This document shows, piece after piece, positions 16,858 to 26,797 of a DNA stretch of 64,000 nucleotides (position 1 is the stretch's first letter; the number at the start of each line of letters is the position of its first letter). The DNA lies in NCBI RefSeq assembly GCF_016412875.1, contig NZ_JAEKPD010000015.1, forward strand, positions 62,001 through 126,000, in the 5' to 3' direction. The notes beneath the pieces are model-generated. The model made no database searches. It saw only the letters and a program-made list of their open reading frames with translations, and was not told the origin of the DNA. The position numbers and the translations under genes were made by a program. This DNA is from Palleronia pontilimi. Lineage in GTDB: Bacteria > Pseudomonadota > Alphaproteobacteria > Rhodobacterales > Rhodobacteraceae.

Positions 16858-18443
16858 CAGCGCGATCCCCCGCCTGCCTTCGCCAGGTTGGCCTCGATGT
16901 CCTTGACCGAATGGTCCTTGTCGGTGTCCGTTATGCCCGCCATCATCAGCCCCAGCTCGCGCTCGTCGGTCTCAGACGGCAACCGCTCGCCCATGATGCG
17001 CCCGTCGAAAATCACGGCGATCCTGTCACTTAGCGACAGGATTTCATCCAGCTCCACCGACACCAGCAGCACCGCCTTGCCCGCGTCGCGCAGGGCGACG
17101 ATCTGTTCGTGGATGAACTCGATGGCGCCGATATCGACGCCGCGGGTGGGCTGGCCGACCAGCAGCAGGTCTGGATTGCGCTCCAATTCGCGGGCGATGA
17201 CGAGCTTCTGCTGGTTGCCCCCCGAGAAATTCTTGGCCGTCAGCCAGCAATTGGCCGGGCGCACGTCGAACTTCTTGATCTTCGCTTCAGCATCCTCGCG
17301 CAAAGCATTGTTATCCATCATCAATCCGTTCTGGTAGCGCGGATCGTCGTGGTATCCGAAGCCGACATTTTCCCAGGCGAAGAAATCCATGATCAGACCT
17401 TCGGTTTGGCGGTCCTCCGGGACATGGGCGATGCCGCGCTTGCGCCGCGTCCGCGCGTCGGACTTGGTGCCGGTCAGGTCAATCTGCTGGCCGTTCACCG
17501 TGACTTTGCCGGTGCCCACCCGCATCCCGCCGAGCACTTCCAGCAGCTCGGACTGGCCGTTCCCGGCGACACCGCAGATGCCCAGGATCTCGCCCGCCCG
17601 CACCTTCAGCGATATCCCCCGCAGACGTTCCACGCCCGAGCCGTCCACGACTTTCAGGTTCTCGACCTCAAGCACCACGTCGCCCGGCGTCGCGGGTTTC
17701 TTTTCGACCCGCAACAACACCTCGCGGCCGACCATCAGCTCGGCCAGTTCCTGCGGGCTGGTCTCGGACGTCTTCACGGTCGCCGTCATCTCGCCCCGCC
17801 GCATGACCGACACGGTGTCGGTCGTCTCCATGATCTCGCGCAGCTTGTGGGTGATCAGGATGATCGTCTTGCCCTCGCGCTTCAGCCCTTCGAGGATGCG
17901 GAACAGGTGGTCGGCCTCGGCGGGGGTCAGCACGCCCGTGGGCTCGTCCAGGATCAGGATATCGGCGCGGCGATAGAGCGCCTTCAGGATCTCGACCCGC
18001 TGCTGCATCCCTACGCCCAGATCCTCGATCTTCGCATCGGGGTCCACGTGCAGCTCGTATTCTTCGGACAGCTCTTTCAGCAGTTTGCGGGCCTTGCCAA
18101 GCGATGTCTTGAGGAACGCGCCTTCCTCGGCGCCCAGCACGATGTTTTCCAGCACGGTGAAGTTCTGCACCAGCTTGAAATGCTGGAACACCATGCCGAT
18201 CCCGGCGGCGATGGCGGCTTGGCTATCGGGGATCTCGGTCTTCTGGCCACGGATGAAGATCTCGCCCTTGTCGGCCTTGTAGAAGCCGTAAAGGATTGAC
18301 ATCAGTGTGGATTTCCCGGCGCCGTTCTCGCCGATGATGCCATGGATGGTGCCGGGCATCACGCGTATGGCGATGTCCTTGTTGGCCTGCACCGGGCCGA
18401 AGGCCTTGGAGATGCCCTTGAGTTCGATGGCCGGTGCCGTCAT
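16857..18443 (-). CDS. Nucleoside ABC transporter ATP-binding protein with two ATPase domains
   Basis: The 528-residue protein holds two ABC domains in one chain, as in RbsA and NupO/YufO. The first domain has Walker A GENGAGKST (about residue 37), signature VGMQQRVEILKAL and Walker B ILILDEPTG. The second has a degenerate Walker A, GVAGNGQSELL, a good signature FSGGNQQKLVIARELE, and LLLVGQPTRGVDIG where glutamine and glycine replace the usual DEP. An asymmetric pair of this kind is normal in the subfamily. It energises the permeases encoded downstream. A 69-base gap with a strong hairpin separates it from the binding-protein gene. Confidence 0.94.
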   Translation of the reverse strand: MTAPAIELKGISKAFGPVQANKDIAIRVMPGTIHGIIGENGAGKSTLMSILYGFYKADKGEIFIRGQKTEIPDSQAAIAAGIGMVFQHFKLVQNFTVLENIVLGAEEGAFLKTSLGKARKLLKELSEEYELHVDPDAKIEDLGVGMQQRVEILKALYRRADILILDEPTGVLTPAEADHLFRILEGLKREGKTIILITHKLREIMETTDTVSVMRRGEMTATVKTSETSPQELAELMVGREVLLRVEKKPATPGDVVLEVENLKVVDGSGVERLRGISLKVRAGEILGICGVAGNGQSELLEVLGGMRVGTGKVTVNGQQIDLTGTKSDARTRRKRGIAHVPEDRQTEGLIMDFFAWENVGFGYHDDPRYQNGLMMDNNALREDAEAKIKKFDVRPANCWLTAKNFSGGNQQKLVIARELERNPDLLLVGQPTRGVDIGAIEFIHEQIVALRDAGKAVLLVSVELDEILSLSDRIAVIFDGRIMGERLPSETDERELGLMMAGITDTDKDHSVKDIEANLAKAGGGSR

Positions 18444-18472
18444 CGCTAAGCTGCCCCCAATCCTTACAGGAA

Positions 18473-18497
18473 GGCCCCCGCGCAGGACGCGGGGGCC
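18473..18497 (-). terminator. Intercistronic hairpin between bmp and the ABC ATPase gene
   Basis: GGCCCCCGCG and CGCGGGGGCC form a perfect 10-bp GC stem around a five-base loop, followed on the minus strand by TTCCTGT. It lies inside the operon, so it likely acts as a partial terminator or mRNA 3'-end protector that gives more binding protein than membrane components. Confidence 0.6.
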
Positions 18498-18512
18498 GGT
18501 CGTTTCAGCCGA

Positions 18513-19514
18513 TCAGAAGTCCAGCACGGGGCAGCTGTCGTCGCTGGTGTAATCGTGCACCTCGAGCTCGCCCGCGACGATGGCGGCTTTCGCCTCTTCC
18601 ACGGCGGCCATCATCTCGTCGCTGACCAGCTCGGCGTTGAACTCGTCCATGGCGACGCCCACGCCGTCATTGCTCAGGTCCTTGACCACGATGCCGGTCT
18701 GCAGTTCACCCGCTTCGGCGTTCTTGAACGCATCGTAGACGGCGTTGTCCACGCGCTTGACCATCGACGTCAGCATGGTGCCCGGATGCAGGTAGTTCTG
18801 GTTGCTGTCCACCCCGATGGCCAGGATGCCTTCGTCCTCGGCGGCCTGCAGCACGCCCACGCCGGTGCCGCCCGCCGCGGCATAGACCACGTCCGAGCCC
18901 TGGCTGATCTGCGATTTCGTCAGCTCGCCGCCCTTCACCGGGTCATTCCAGGCCGACGGCGTCGTGCCGGTCATGTTGGCGATCACGGTCACGTCCGGGT
19001 TGGCGGCCTTGGCGCCCTGGGCATAGCCGCAGGCGAACTTGCGGATCAGCGGCACGTCCATGCCGCCCACGAAGCTGACGGTGCCCGTCTCGGACGCCAT
19101 GGCCGCCATCAGGCCCACCAGATAGCTGCCCTCGTGCTCGGCGAAGACCACCGACTGCACGTTGGGCTGCTCCACGACCATGTCGACGATGACGAAGTTG
19201 GTGTCGGGATAGTCGGGTGCCACCTGCTCCAGCGTCGAGCCGTTGGCGAAGCCCAGCACCACGACCGGGTTGGCGCCCCGGTCGGCCATCCGGCGCATGG
19301 TCTGCTCGCGCTGAGCTTCGGAGGCAAGCTCGGTCTCCATGTAGTCGCCGTCGGTTTCCTCGACCCAGGTTTGCGCGCCGGTATAGGCGGATTCGTTGAA
19401 GGATTTGTCGAACTTGCCGCCCAGATCGATGATCAGGCCGGGCTCGGCCAGTGCGGCGCCCGCGCAAAGCGCGGTGGTGGCGGCGGCGCCGAGAAGGGTT
19501 TTCATGGTGGTCAT
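18513..19514 (-). CDS. BMP family periplasmic nucleoside-binding protein
   Basis: The 333-residue protein has a signal peptide (MTTMKTLLGAAATTALCAGAALA) without a lipobox at the usual place, so it is probably soluble and periplasmic. The mature part is the basic membrane protein fold: LIIDLGGKFDKSFNESAYTGA, VVVLGFANGSTLEQVAPDYP, FVGGMDVPLIRKFACGYAQGA and DVVYAAAGGTGVGVLQAAED. Such proteins (PnrA, NupN) bind purine nucleosides. I chose 19514 because GGGAGA precedes it; the open frame continues upstream without family similarity. It is first in the importer operon that ends with purine nucleoside phosphorylase. Confidence 0.93.
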   Translation of the reverse strand: MTTMKTLLGAAATTALCAGAALAEPGLIIDLGGKFDKSFNESAYTGAQTWVEETDGDYMETELASEAQREQTMRRMADRGANPVVVLGFANGSTLEQVAPDYPDTNFVIVDMVVEQPNVQSVVFAEHEGSYLVGLMAAMASETGTVSFVGGMDVPLIRKFACGYAQGAKAANPDVTVIANMTGTTPSAWNDPVKGGELTKSQISQGSDVVYAAAGGTGVGVLQAAEDEGILAIGVDSNQNYLHPGTMLTSMVKRVDNAVYDAFKNAEAGELQTGIVVKDLSNDGVGVAMDEFNAELVSDEMMAAVEEAKAAIVAGELEVHDYTSDDSCPVLDF

Positions 19515-19605
19515 TGGGGTGTCTCCCTGATGTTGGTGTCCTGCGGCCGTGGCGGTTTGCGCCCTTGCGGCCTCGGGCGACCCTCTGGCCCCCGCGACTG
19601 GCGCG

Positions 19606-19634
19606 ATTAAGGGCCGGGCTTGCCCGAGAATCAA
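19606..19634 (-). promoter_or_regulatory. Candidate promoter of the nucleoside importer operon
   Basis: On the minus strand TTGATT (19634-19629) and CTTAAT (19611-19606) are 17 bases apart and lie about 92 bases before the bmp start codon. The match to the sigma-70 consensus is moderate. Confidence 0.35.
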
Positions 19635-19707
19635 GTCGGGATTGTGGATGAAACGCCGCGCGCGCGGGCAGTTGACCGCGATTCGGGCAGATGACGTGTG
19701 GTCAGGG

Positions 19708-20118
19708 TCAAAGATCGCGCCCCAGCACCAGCGCATCCACCGCGCCGCCATCGGGTTCGCGGTAATAGCCGCGCCGCGTGCCGAGGTGGTCATAGCCCGC
19801 GGCGGCGTAAAGCGCCCGCGCCGCGGCGTTGTTTTCCGCCACCTCCAGGAAGGCGCGCGCAGCGCCACGCGCCCGGGCCGCGTCGTGGAAGGCGTCGAGG
19901 CAGGCGCGCCCCAAGCCGCGGCCGCGATGTTCGGGATGCGTTGCAATGGTCAGAAGCTCGGCCTCGTCCAACACCACCCGGCCCAGCGCGAAGGCGTTCG
20001 GCCGGGTGAGCAGCAGCGCGCCCGGATGGGCCAGCAGGTCGTGAAAGGCAGTCTCGGAAAACGGCGGCGGCATCGCCATGGCGCGGGCGTGAAGCCGGGC
20101 CAGGTCGCGGGGGCTCAT
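19708..20118 (-). CDS. rimI: Ribosomal protein N-acetyltransferase RimI-like
   Basis: The 136-residue protein is a GNAT acetyltransferase. The acetyl-CoA site is TIATHPEHRGRGLGRACLDAF (motif A, with RxxGxG), followed by ARAFLEVAENNAAARALYAAAGY, the typical RimI motif B. Its ATG overlaps the stop of tsaB (ATGA), the common tsaB-rimI arrangement. It would acetylate the N-terminus of ribosomal protein S18, although specificity in this lineage is not proven. The N-terminus is shorter than in E. coli RimI. Confidence 0.88.
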   Translation of the reverse strand: MSPRDLARLHARAMAMPPPFSETAFHDLLAHPGALLLTRPNAFALGRVVLDEAELLTIATHPEHRGRGLGRACLDAFHDAARARGAARAFLEVAENNAAARALYAAAGYDHLGTRRGYYREPDGGAVDALVLGRDL

Positions 20119-20783
20119 ACCACCGGCGGCACGGCGCGCGCGGGGGCCGCGTCGGGCGGGCGCACGTAAAGCGGCGCGGGTCTATCCGGCCTCTCTCCCG
20201 CGCGGTGCCTGTGTTCCGCGATCTCGGCGATGCGCGGGGCAACGGGACCCTCGTCGGATTGATCGACGAAACACTCGAAATGCCGTCCCACGGTTTCGGC
20301 CAGCGGGCCCGTCACCGACATGCCGGACGGCGCCTGCAGATCTTGCGGGGGGCGGGCGGGGTCGATCAGCTGCGCCGGGCCCGAAGCACGCCCCCGGAAG
20401 AACGGCTGGACATAGGCCATGTCGTGCGGCGCGGGCAGGCAGACCAGAACGGCCTCGCCCCGGTTGCCGCCAAGCGCCAGGTCGAAGGTCGACACGCCAT
20501 GGCAGGGCCGCCCGAGCCCCAGCGCCAGCCCCCGCGCGGCGGCGACGCCCACGCGCAGGCCGGTGAAATTGCCCGGACCGATCCCCACCGCCAGCGCGTC
20601 GAGATCGCGCCAGCCGATGGCCGACCGCCGCAGCAGTTCCTCGAGCAGGGGCATCAGCCGCTCGGCCTGTCCGCGGGCCATGTCTTCCTGCATCTCGGCC
20701 ACCAGCGCGCCGCCCGAACGCAAAGCGGCCGCGCAATGCGCGGCCGATGTGTCGAACGCCAGGACGTTGGACCGGTCAGGCAA
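20115..20783 (-). CDS. tsaB: tRNA threonylcarbamoyladenosine biosynthesis protein TsaB
   Basis: The 222-residue protein is the TsaB (YeaZ) pseudo-enzyme partner of TsaD in making t6A37 of tRNA. It shows the ASKHA-fold start NVLAFDTSAAHCAAAL and the dimer motif VGIGPGNFTGLRVGVAAARGLA. The only sensible start is a TTG at 20783, which has GAGG nine bases upstream and lies eight bases inside the end of nfuA; no ATG is available near the conserved beginning. It is coupled to rimI downstream. Confidence 0.9.
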   Translation of the reverse strand: MPDRSNVLAFDTSAAHCAAALRSGGALVAEMQEDMARGQAERLMPLLEELLRRSAIGWRDLDALAVGIGPGNFTGLRVGVAAARGLALGLGRPCHGVSTFDLALGGNRGEAVLVCLPAPHDMAYVQPFFRGRASGPAQLIDPARPPQDLQAPSGMSVTGPLAETVGRHFECFVDQSDEGPVAPRIAEIAEHRHRAGERPDRPAPLYVRPPDAAPARAVPPVV

Positions 20784-21336
20784 CCGGGCGCACCTCGATC
20801 ACCTCGGGGATGTAATGGCGCAGCAGGTTCTCGATTCCCATCTTCAGCGTCAGGGTCGAGGACGGGCAGCCCGCGCAGGCGCCCTGCATGTGCAGATACA
20901 CCACGCCGCGCTCGAAGCCGTGGAAGGTGATGTCGCCACCGTCCTGCGCCACGGCCGGTCGCACGCGGGTGTCCAGCAATTCCTTGATCTGGACCACGAT
21001 TTCCCCGTCGGGACCGTCATGCGCGGCATGCCCGCCCGACTGGTCGGCGCCGCCCGCCATGACGGGCTGGCCGGACTGGAAATGCTCCATGATCGCGCCC
21101 AGGATCGCGGGCTTGATGTGATCCCACTCGGTCGCGTCGTCCTTCGTGACGGTGACGAAATCGTTGCCCAGGAACACGCCCGTCGTGCCGTCCACGGCGA
21201 AGATGCGCGTGGCCAGGGGCGAGGTATCGGCGGTCTCGGGCGTGGGGAAATCGGCGGTGCCCGTTTCCAGCACGGTCTGGCCGGGCAAAAATTTCAGCGT
21301 GGCCGGGTTCGGGGTGGATTCGGTCTGGATGAACAT
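20776..21336 (-). CDS. nfuA: NifU-like iron-sulfur cluster carrier, NfuA type
   Basis: The 186-residue protein has an N-terminal Nfu_N domain (MFIQTESTPNPATLKFLPG) and a C-terminal NifU domain with the cluster-binding motif CAGCPSS (C154 and C157). It delivers [4Fe-4S] clusters to client enzymes. An aspartate/histidine/glycine-rich linker (about residues 92-110) separates the domains, as in alphaproteobacterial homologues. The start at 21336 matches the family; the open frame extends 60 bases upstream without similarity. It overlaps tsaB by eight bases. Confidence 0.92.
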   Translation of the reverse strand: MFIQTESTPNPATLKFLPGQTVLETGTADFPTPETADTSPLATRIFAVDGTTGVFLGNDFVTVTKDDATEWDHIKPAILGAIMEHFQSGQPVMAGGADQSGGHAAHDGPDGEIVVQIKELLDTRVRPAVAQDGGDITFHGFERGVVYLHMQGACAGCPSSTLTLKMGIENLLRHYIPEVIEVRPVA

Positions 21337-21411
21337 GGGCGCGCTCCGGGGTCGGTGTGATCCTTCCGATATGCGGATGCGCCGCCGCGCTGTCAAGGAG
21401 TTGGAACCATT

Positions 21412-22113
21412 CTAAACTGGCGCGATCCGGGTATAGAGCAGCACCAATCCGATCAGGATCGGCTGGTGGACCAGGTAGATCACCAGCGAATGGCGCCCCA
21501 TGCGGGCCAGCAGATCCTGCACCGGCTTCGCGCGGGGCAAGGGCGCCGTGCGGGCCAGGATCAGACCGACGAGCATGGGCGCGAACCAGGGAAAGACCGG
21601 TTCGTAATCCAGCGCGTAGAGCCGCGTGGGCGACAGGCCCAGCGGATAGAACACGGGATGCGAGAAGAGCTCGGAGGTCAGGAACCGCGGCGCGGCAAGG
21701 GTGAAGGCGGCAGCGACGGCGACGAGCCAGGTGGGCGCGAAGACGAAGGGCAGGGCGAGAAGCGAAAACAAGGCGATGGCGTGCAGGATTCCGAACCACA
21801 CCGCGCTGCCCATGGCGAAATGGGTGGCCACGGTCACGGCTGCCGCGGCGGCGACCAGAATGGCCTCGCGCCGCCAGAAGCCGCGCCAGCGGATGCCGCC
21901 TTGATGCGCGATCTGCAACGACACGCCCGCCAGCGCGATGAAACTGGCCGCGATGGCCATGGCGAAAAGCCGCCAGCCGCCCTGGCCGCTGACCTGCCAA
22001 TCCACGAGGCCGAACAGCGACAGATCGAAGCTGAAATGGAACACGATCATCGCCACCAGCGCCGCGCCGCGCGCGCGGTCGATCCAGGCGACCCGTTCAC
22101 CCGATGCGGTCAA
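21412..22113 (-). CDS. DUF1624 (HGSNAT-catalytic-like) membrane protein
   Basis: The 233-residue product has about seven membrane helices. It carries the DUF1624 signature WIDRARGAALVAMIVFHFSFDLSLFG at the N-terminus and MGRHSLVIYLVHQPILIG at the C-terminus. Related eukaryotic proteins transfer acetyl groups across lysosomal membranes; bacterial members are uncharacterised and may acylate cell-envelope components. The start is a TTG at 22113 with GAGG eight bases upstream, since no ATG occurs upstream in frame near the conserved region. No neighbour suggests a pathway. Confidence 0.8.
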   Translation of the reverse strand: MTASGERVAWIDRARGAALVAMIVFHFSFDLSLFGLVDWQVSGQGGWRLFAMAIAASFIALAGVSLQIAHQGGIRWRGFWRREAILVAAAAAVTVATHFAMGSAVWFGILHAIALFSLLALPFVFAPTWLVAVAAAFTLAAPRFLTSELFSHPVFYPLGLSPTRLYALDYEPVFPWFAPMLVGLILARTAPLPRAKPVQDLLARMGRHSLVIYLVHQPILIGLVLLYTRIAPV

Positions 22114-22193
22114 TGGCAGGCCTCGGTCACGATGGCACGCTGCCTGTCATCGGGCAGGCCAGCCTGAACGCTGCGAAAAACCAGAATCGCATG

Positions 22194-22649
22194 TCAGGCA
22201 ATGGATTCGAGCTGCTCTTTCGACAGCTCGCCCGGCACGACGGTGAAGGGGATGGGCAGGGTGCCCGCCATCCGCGACATATGTTGAACCAGCGGGCCGG
22301 GGCCGCCCTTCTCGGCGCTGGCGCCCAGGATCAGCACGCCGATCTCGGGGTCTTCCTTTACCTGCGCCAGAAGCTGCGGCAGCGCCTCGCCCTCGCGGAT
22401 GACCAGCTCGGGGTCGATGCCCTGCCGGTCGCGCATCCACTTGGCGAAAACCTCGTAATGGGCGCGGATGCGCTCGCGGGCCTCTTCGCGCATGATGGTG
22501 CCGACGCCGATCCAGTGGTTGAACTCGTCGGGCGGGATGATCGACAGGATCTGCACACCGCCACCGGTCTTGGCCGCGCGCATGGCCGCGTAGCGCATGG
22601 CGTTCAGGCATTCGCGGCTGTCGTCGAGGATGACCAGGAATTTGCGCAT
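22194..22649 (-). CDS. Universal stress protein, UspA family
   Basis: The 151-residue protein starts MRKFLVILDDSRECLNAMRYA and ends with the Usp pattern VLILGASAEKGGPGPL then FTVVPG. The glycine-rich stretch resembles the ATP-binding G2XG9GS/T motif but is not a perfect match. Members help survival under stress, often by nucleotide-dependent interactions. The start at 22649 coincides with the conserved beta-1 strand; a longer frame exists upstream. It is a single gene downstream of putA on the same strand, with a 124-base gap. Confidence 0.85.
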   Translation of the reverse strand: MRKFLVILDDSRECLNAMRYAAMRAAKTGGGVQILSIIPPDEFNHWIGVGTIMREEARERIRAHYEVFAKWMRDRQGIDPELVIREGEALPQLLAQVKEDPEIGVLILGASAEKGGPGPLVQHMSRMAGTLPIPFTVVPGELSKEQLESIA

Positions 22650-22692
22650 CGGCGGACCCGTAAGGTATCGGACCCGTCGATGATGGCGTGTC

Positions 22693-22718
22693 GCGCGGGG
22701 GCTGTCCACTCCCCGCGC
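22693..22718 (-). terminator. Hairpin after putA
   Basis: GCGCGGGG and CCCCGCGC form an 8-bp stem with a 10-base loop, 55 bases after the putA stop on the minus strand. There is no T tract, so this is only a candidate terminator. Confidence 0.35.
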
Positions 22719-22773
22719 TGGGTCAGATCATCCCGATCGAACGATCAAGGGACCGCTTGCGCCCCGCGACGAC

Positions 22774-25700
22774 CTATTCGGCCGCCATCTTCTCGGTCTC
22801 GTCATTCGCCACTTGCGCCAGCAGCGCCGCGTTGCCGCCCGAGGCGGTCGTGTCGACGCAGAGGTGGCGTTCGTGCATGACGTCGGGCACGGTTATCGAC
22901 CCGGTCACCAGCCGCAACAGCGGCCCGTCGCGCTGCGCCAGCTGCTTGGCGAGCGTCCGCGCGGTGTCTTCGTCGCCCCACCAGACGGCGCTGCCGAACT
23001 CGGGCACCTGGCTCAGATCCGGCAGGTCGGTCACCGGCTTGGCGATGCCGCCCAGCTTCTTCACTGCCGACACCTGTGCCTTGCGGTCCGCGTCCGACGG
23101 CCCAAGGCACAGCACCGGCGGGCGCGGCACCAGGCTCAGACGGTTCGACTCGCCCGTGGGCCCGGGCATCTGGCGCACCATTTCGGGCGCGTCGGGCGTG
23201 GCCGCCTGTGCGAAGCGGGGCAGGTAGAACGGCCCGCCGGCCTTGGGCCCGGTGCCCGACAGCTTTTCACCGCCGAAGGGCTGCGAGCCCACGATGGCGC
23301 CGATCTGGTTGCGGTTCACGTACATGTTGCCCGCCTCGATCCGGTCGGTGACGTGCTGCACCCGGTCGTCGATGCGGGTGTGCAGACCGAAGGTCAGCCC
23401 GTAGCCGGTGTTGTTGATGGCGTCGATCACCTTGTCGATGTTCTTGGCCTTGAAGGTGGCGACGTGCAGAACGGGGCCGAACACCTCGCGCTCCATGTCC
23501 TCGATGCCATTCACGCGGATCAGCGTGGGCGACAGGAAGTGGCCCTGGTCGGGGCTGGCGGTCTGGTGCAGCACGCGGCCTTCCTTGCGGGCCTTGGCCA
23601 CGTAGTCCGAGATCTGGCCATGCGCCTGCGCGTCGATCAGCGGGCCGCTGTCCGAATGCAGCTGCCACGGATCGTCCACCACGAAGGCATCCATCGCGCC
23701 CTTCAGCATCTTCAGGAAATGCTTCGACACGTCTTCCTGGATATACAGGCAGCGCAGCGCCGAGCAGCGCTGGCCCGCCGACTGGAACGACGATTGCAGG
23801 ATGTCGCGGATCGCCTGCTCGGGCAGGGCGGTGCTGTCGACGATCATGGCGTTCAGCCCGCCCGTCTCGGCGATCAGCGGCGCGCCGGGGGCGCAATGCT
23901 CGGCCATGGCCTGCTTGATCTTGCGCGCCGTCGCGGTCGAGCCGGTGAAGGCCACGCCCGCCACGCGGGCATCGCTGGTCACCGCCGCGCCCACGTCGCC
24001 GCCACCCGGCAGCAATTGAAGGGCAGCCTTCGGCACGCCCGCCTCGTGCAGCAACTGCACGGCGTAATGGGCGATGATCGGCGTCTGCTCGGCCGGTTTG
24101 GCGAGCGTGGCGTTGCCCGCCGCCAGCGATGCCGCGACCTGGCCCGTGAAGATCGCCAGAGGGAAGTTCCAGGGCGAGATGCAGACGAAGGTGCCCAGCG
24201 GCGGCTCGGTCAGGTGCTCGATCTGGCCCGCGTAGTAGCGCAGGAAATCCACCGCCTCGCGCAGCTCGGCCACGGCGTCCATGATCGTCTTGCCGGCCTC
24301 GCGCGACACGATGGCGAAGATCTGGCCGAAGTTCTCTTCGTATAGATCCGCGGCCTTCAGCAGCACGCGCGCCCGCTCGGCGCCGTCGGCGTCCCAGGTC
24401 TGCGCGGCGTCGAAGGCGGTCGCCACGTCGGCCTTGCTGGCGTCGGTGATGCGGCCCACGACCTGGTCGGGCACCGCCGGGTTGAACCGCTCGCGCGGCT
24501 CCTGCGGCTCGGCCTCGCCCGCAAGGATCGGACCGGCCTCCCACACCGTTTCGGTGAAGGGTTTGCGCGCCTCCACGATTTCTTCCAGGTGGTCGGCGCA
24601 GCCCAGGTCCCAGCCGCGCGAATTGGCGCGCAGGGGCTGGAAGATCTCGGTGCCGGGCGTCACCGGCGAGGTATAGTCGAGCGCGTCGAACGGGTCCGAC
24701 GCGACCTCTTCGGGCGGGACCGATTCATCGACGATCTGGTTCACGAAGCTCGAATTGGCCCCGTTTTCCAGCAGGCGACGCACCAGGTAGGCCAGCAGAT
24801 CCTCATGCGCGCCCACCGGTGCGTAGATCCGGCACCGCACGTCGTCCTTCTTCATCACGATGTCGTACAGCGCCTCGCCCATTCCGTGCAGACGCTGGAA
24901 TTCGTACTGGTCCGTGGTCGCACCCATCTTCTCGGCCATGTGCAGCACGGCGGCCACGGTGTTGGCGTTGTGGGTGGCGAATTGCGGGTAGAGGTGATCG
25001 CGCTTGCTGAGTAGGACGCGCGCGTTGGCGATGTAGCTCACATCGGTCACCGGCTTGCGGGTGAAGACGGGGAAGCGCTCGAGCCCCGCGACCTGCGCCA
25101 TTTTCACTTCGGTGTCCCAATAGGCGCCCTTGACCAGCCGGATCATGATCTTGCGGCCCAGCTCCTGCGCCTTGGTCGACAGCCATTCGATGGCGTAGTT
25201 GGCGCGCGGCCCGTAGGCTTGGACCACCACGCCGAACCCGTCCCAGTCCTTCAGGCGCTTGTCCTTCAGAACCCGGTCGATGACCTCCAGCGACAGGGTC
25301 AGGCGATTGGCTTCTTCCGCGTCGATGTTGAAACCGATGCCCAGCCGCGCGGCCTTGGCGGCCAGGTCCGACACGATGGGCACGATGTCTTCCAGCAGCA
25401 TGTCGTGGTGGGTCAGCTCGTAGCGCGGATGCAGCGCCGAGAGCTTCACCGAAATTCCGGGATTCTTGGCGATGGAATCGTATTTCGCGGCCTCGGCGAT
25501 CGATTCGATCGCGTCGTCATAGGCCTTGCGGTAGCGGTCGGCGTCGGCATAGGTGCGCGCCGCTTCGCCCAGCATGTCGTAGCTGTAGGTATAGCCCTTG
25601 GCTTCCTGCTTGGCCGCGCGGTCCATGGCCTTGTCCATGGTCTCGCCCAGCACGAACTGGCGGCCCATTTCCTTCATGGCCCGGCCCGTGGCGGTGCGAA

Positions 25701-26166
25701 TCACCGGCTCGCCCAGACGCTTCACCGCGCCGCGCAGCGCGCGCACGGTCGACGGGCGCTTGTCGTCCAGCACCTTGCCGGTCAGCATCAGCGCCCAGGT
25801 CGACGCGTTCACCAGCGGCGACGACGAATGGCCCATATGCGTGCCCCAGTCGCCGGGCGCGATCTTGTCCTCGATCAGGTCGTCGATGGTCTCGGCATCC
25901 GGCACCCGCAGCAGCGCCTCGGCCAGGCACATCAGCGCGATGCCCTCGTCGGTGCTAAGCCCATATTCGGCCAGGAAGACCTCCATCATGCCGGGTCGCG
26001 CGTCGTTGCGGATGCTGCGCACCAGTTCCGTCGCGCGCTTCTGTATCTTGGCGCGGTCTTCTTTAGACAGATCGGCCAATTCGACCAGCCGATCCAGCTC
26101 GGCGGCGGGGTCGGGATAGGGCGTGATCGGCAAAACGGTGGGGGGCAGGTTGGTGTCGCGCGGCAT
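22774..26166 (-). CDS. putA: Bifunctional proline dehydrogenase / 1-pyrroline-5-carboxylate dehydrogenase
   Basis: The 1130-residue enzyme oxidises proline to glutamate. The N-terminal half holds the FAD-dependent proline dehydrogenase barrel ([10 protein letters not shown]-type helices, [35 protein letters not shown]). The C-terminal half is an aldehyde dehydrogenase with [14 protein letters not shown], the glutamate motif [14 protein letters not shown] and the catalytic cysteine in [12 protein letters not shown]. The enterobacterial N-terminal ribbon-helix-helix DNA-binding domain is absent, so the protein does not regulate itself; a divergent Lrp-type gene takes that role. AGGAGG lies eight bases before the ATG at 26166; the open frame upstream of it is spurious. 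Confidence 0.97.
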   Translation of the reverse strand: MPRDTNLPPTVLPITPYPDPAAELDRLVELADLSKEDRAKIQKRATELVRSIRNDARPGMMEVFLAEYGLSTDEGIALMCLAEALLRVPDAETIDDLIEDKIAPGDWGTHMGHSSSPLVNASTWALMLTGKVLDDKRPSTVRALRGAVKRLGEPVIRTATGRAMKEMGRQFVLGETMDKAMDRAAKQEAKGYTYSYDMLGEAARTYADADRYRKAYDDAIESIAEAAKYDSIAKNPGISVKLSALHPRYELTHHDMLLEDIVPIVSDLAAKAARLGIGFNIDAEEANRLTLSLEVIDRVLKDKRLKDWDGFGVVVQAYGPRANYAIEWLSTKAQELGRKIMIRLVKGAYWDTEVKMAQVAGLERFPVFTRKPVTDVSYIANARVLLSKRDHLYPQFATHNANTVAAVLHMAEKMGATTDQYEFQRLHGMGEALYDIVMKKDDVRCRIYAPVGAHEDLLAYLVRRLLENGANSSFVNQIVDESVPPEEVASDPFDALDYTSPVTPGTEIFQPLRANSRGWDLGCADHLEEIVEARKPFTETVWEAGPILAGEAEPQEPRERFNPAVPDQVVGRITDASKADVATAFDAAQTWDADGAERARVLLKAADLYEENFGQIFAIVSREAGKTIMDAVAELREAVDFLRYYAGQIEHLTEPPLGTFVCISPWNFPLAIFTGQVAASLAAGNATLAKPAEQTPIIAHYAVQLLHEAGVPKAALQLLPGGGDVGAAVTSDARVAGVAFTGSTATARKIKQAMAEHCAPGAPLIAETGGLNAMIVDSTALPEQAIRDILQSSFQSAGQRCSALRCLYIQEDVSKHFLKMLKGAMDAFVVDDPWQLHSDSGPLIDAQAHGQISDYVAKARKEGRVLHQTASPDQGHFLSPTLIRVNGIEDMEREVFGPVLHVATFKAKNIDKVIDAINNTGYGLTFGLHTRIDDRVQHVTDRIEAGNMYVNRNQIGAIVGSQPFGGEKLSGTGPKAGGPFYLPRFAQAATPDAPEMVRQMPGPTGESNRLSLVPRPPVLCLGPSDADRKAQVSAVKKLGGIAKPVTDLPDLSQVPEFGSAVWWGDEDTARTLAKQLAQRDGPLLRLVTGSITVPDVMHERHLCVDTTASGGNAALLAQVANDETEKMAAE

Positions 26167-26277
26167 GGCATCCTCCTGTGGTTGTCTATAAGGATAGATT
26201 GAATTTCGTGGTTCGACAGCCCGCAATTCCGGATTTCCGCAGGTCAACCGACTGAAATCGCCGTGGGAGAAGGTGAA

Positions 26278-26742
26278 ATGAAGGACAGCGATCTGGATCG
26301 CTTCGATCTGGCGATCCTGGATATCCTGGGGGTCGACGGGCGAATCAGCGTGACCGAACTTGCGGGCCGCGTGGGCCTGTCGAAAAGCCCGGTGCAGGCA
26401 CGGGTCAAGCGCCTGGAACAGACCGGCGTGATCGCGGGCTACCGTGCGCTCATCGACCCCGTGCGCCTGAACCGCGAGCACGTGGCCTTCGTCGAGGTCA
26501 AGCTCGCCGATACCCGCGAAGCCGCGCTCGAAGCGTTCAACCGCGCCGTGCGGCTGATCCCCGAGGTCGAGCAATGCCACATGATCGCGGGGGATTTCGA
26601 CTACCTGCTGAAAGTGCGCACCTCGGACATGAGCAGTTACCGCGAGCTTCTGGGCAGCCGCATCTCGGTGCTGCCCCACGTGGCGCAAACCTCGACCTTC
26701 GTGGCGATGCAGGCGATCAAGGACGCGGCCCTGGTGGGTTAG
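26278..26742 (+). CDS. putR: Lrp/AsnC family regulator, probable PutR
   Basis: The 154-residue protein has an N-terminal winged helix (LDRFDLAILDILGVDGRISVTELAGRVGLSKSPVQARVKRL) and a C-terminal RAM ligand-binding domain (VEVKLADTREAALEAF, then CHMIAGDFDYLLKVRTSDM). It is divergent to putA with 111 bases between the starts, the standard arrangement in which PutR activates putA in response to proline. GGGAGAAGG precedes the ATG at 26278; an ATG at 26263 would add five residues. The intergenic AATTCCGGATTT is a candidate operator half-symmetry, untested. Confidence 0.9.
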   Translation: MKDSDLDRFDLAILDILGVDGRISVTELAGRVGLSKSPVQARVKRLEQTGVIAGYRALIDPVRLNREHVAFVEVKLADTREAALEAFNRAVRLIPEVEQCHMIAGDFDYLLKVRTSDMSSYRELLGSRISVLPHVAQTSTFVAMQAIKDAALVG

Positions 26743-26797
26743 TCGGGGCACGCGCCGCGCTTGACAGATCGACCTTGGGACGGGCCTGATCCTTCCC

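Noticed and set aside
22813-24345. Plus-strand open frame of 510 codons
   Set aside because: It is antisense to the aldehyde dehydrogenase half of putA, with low-complexity composition and no motif.
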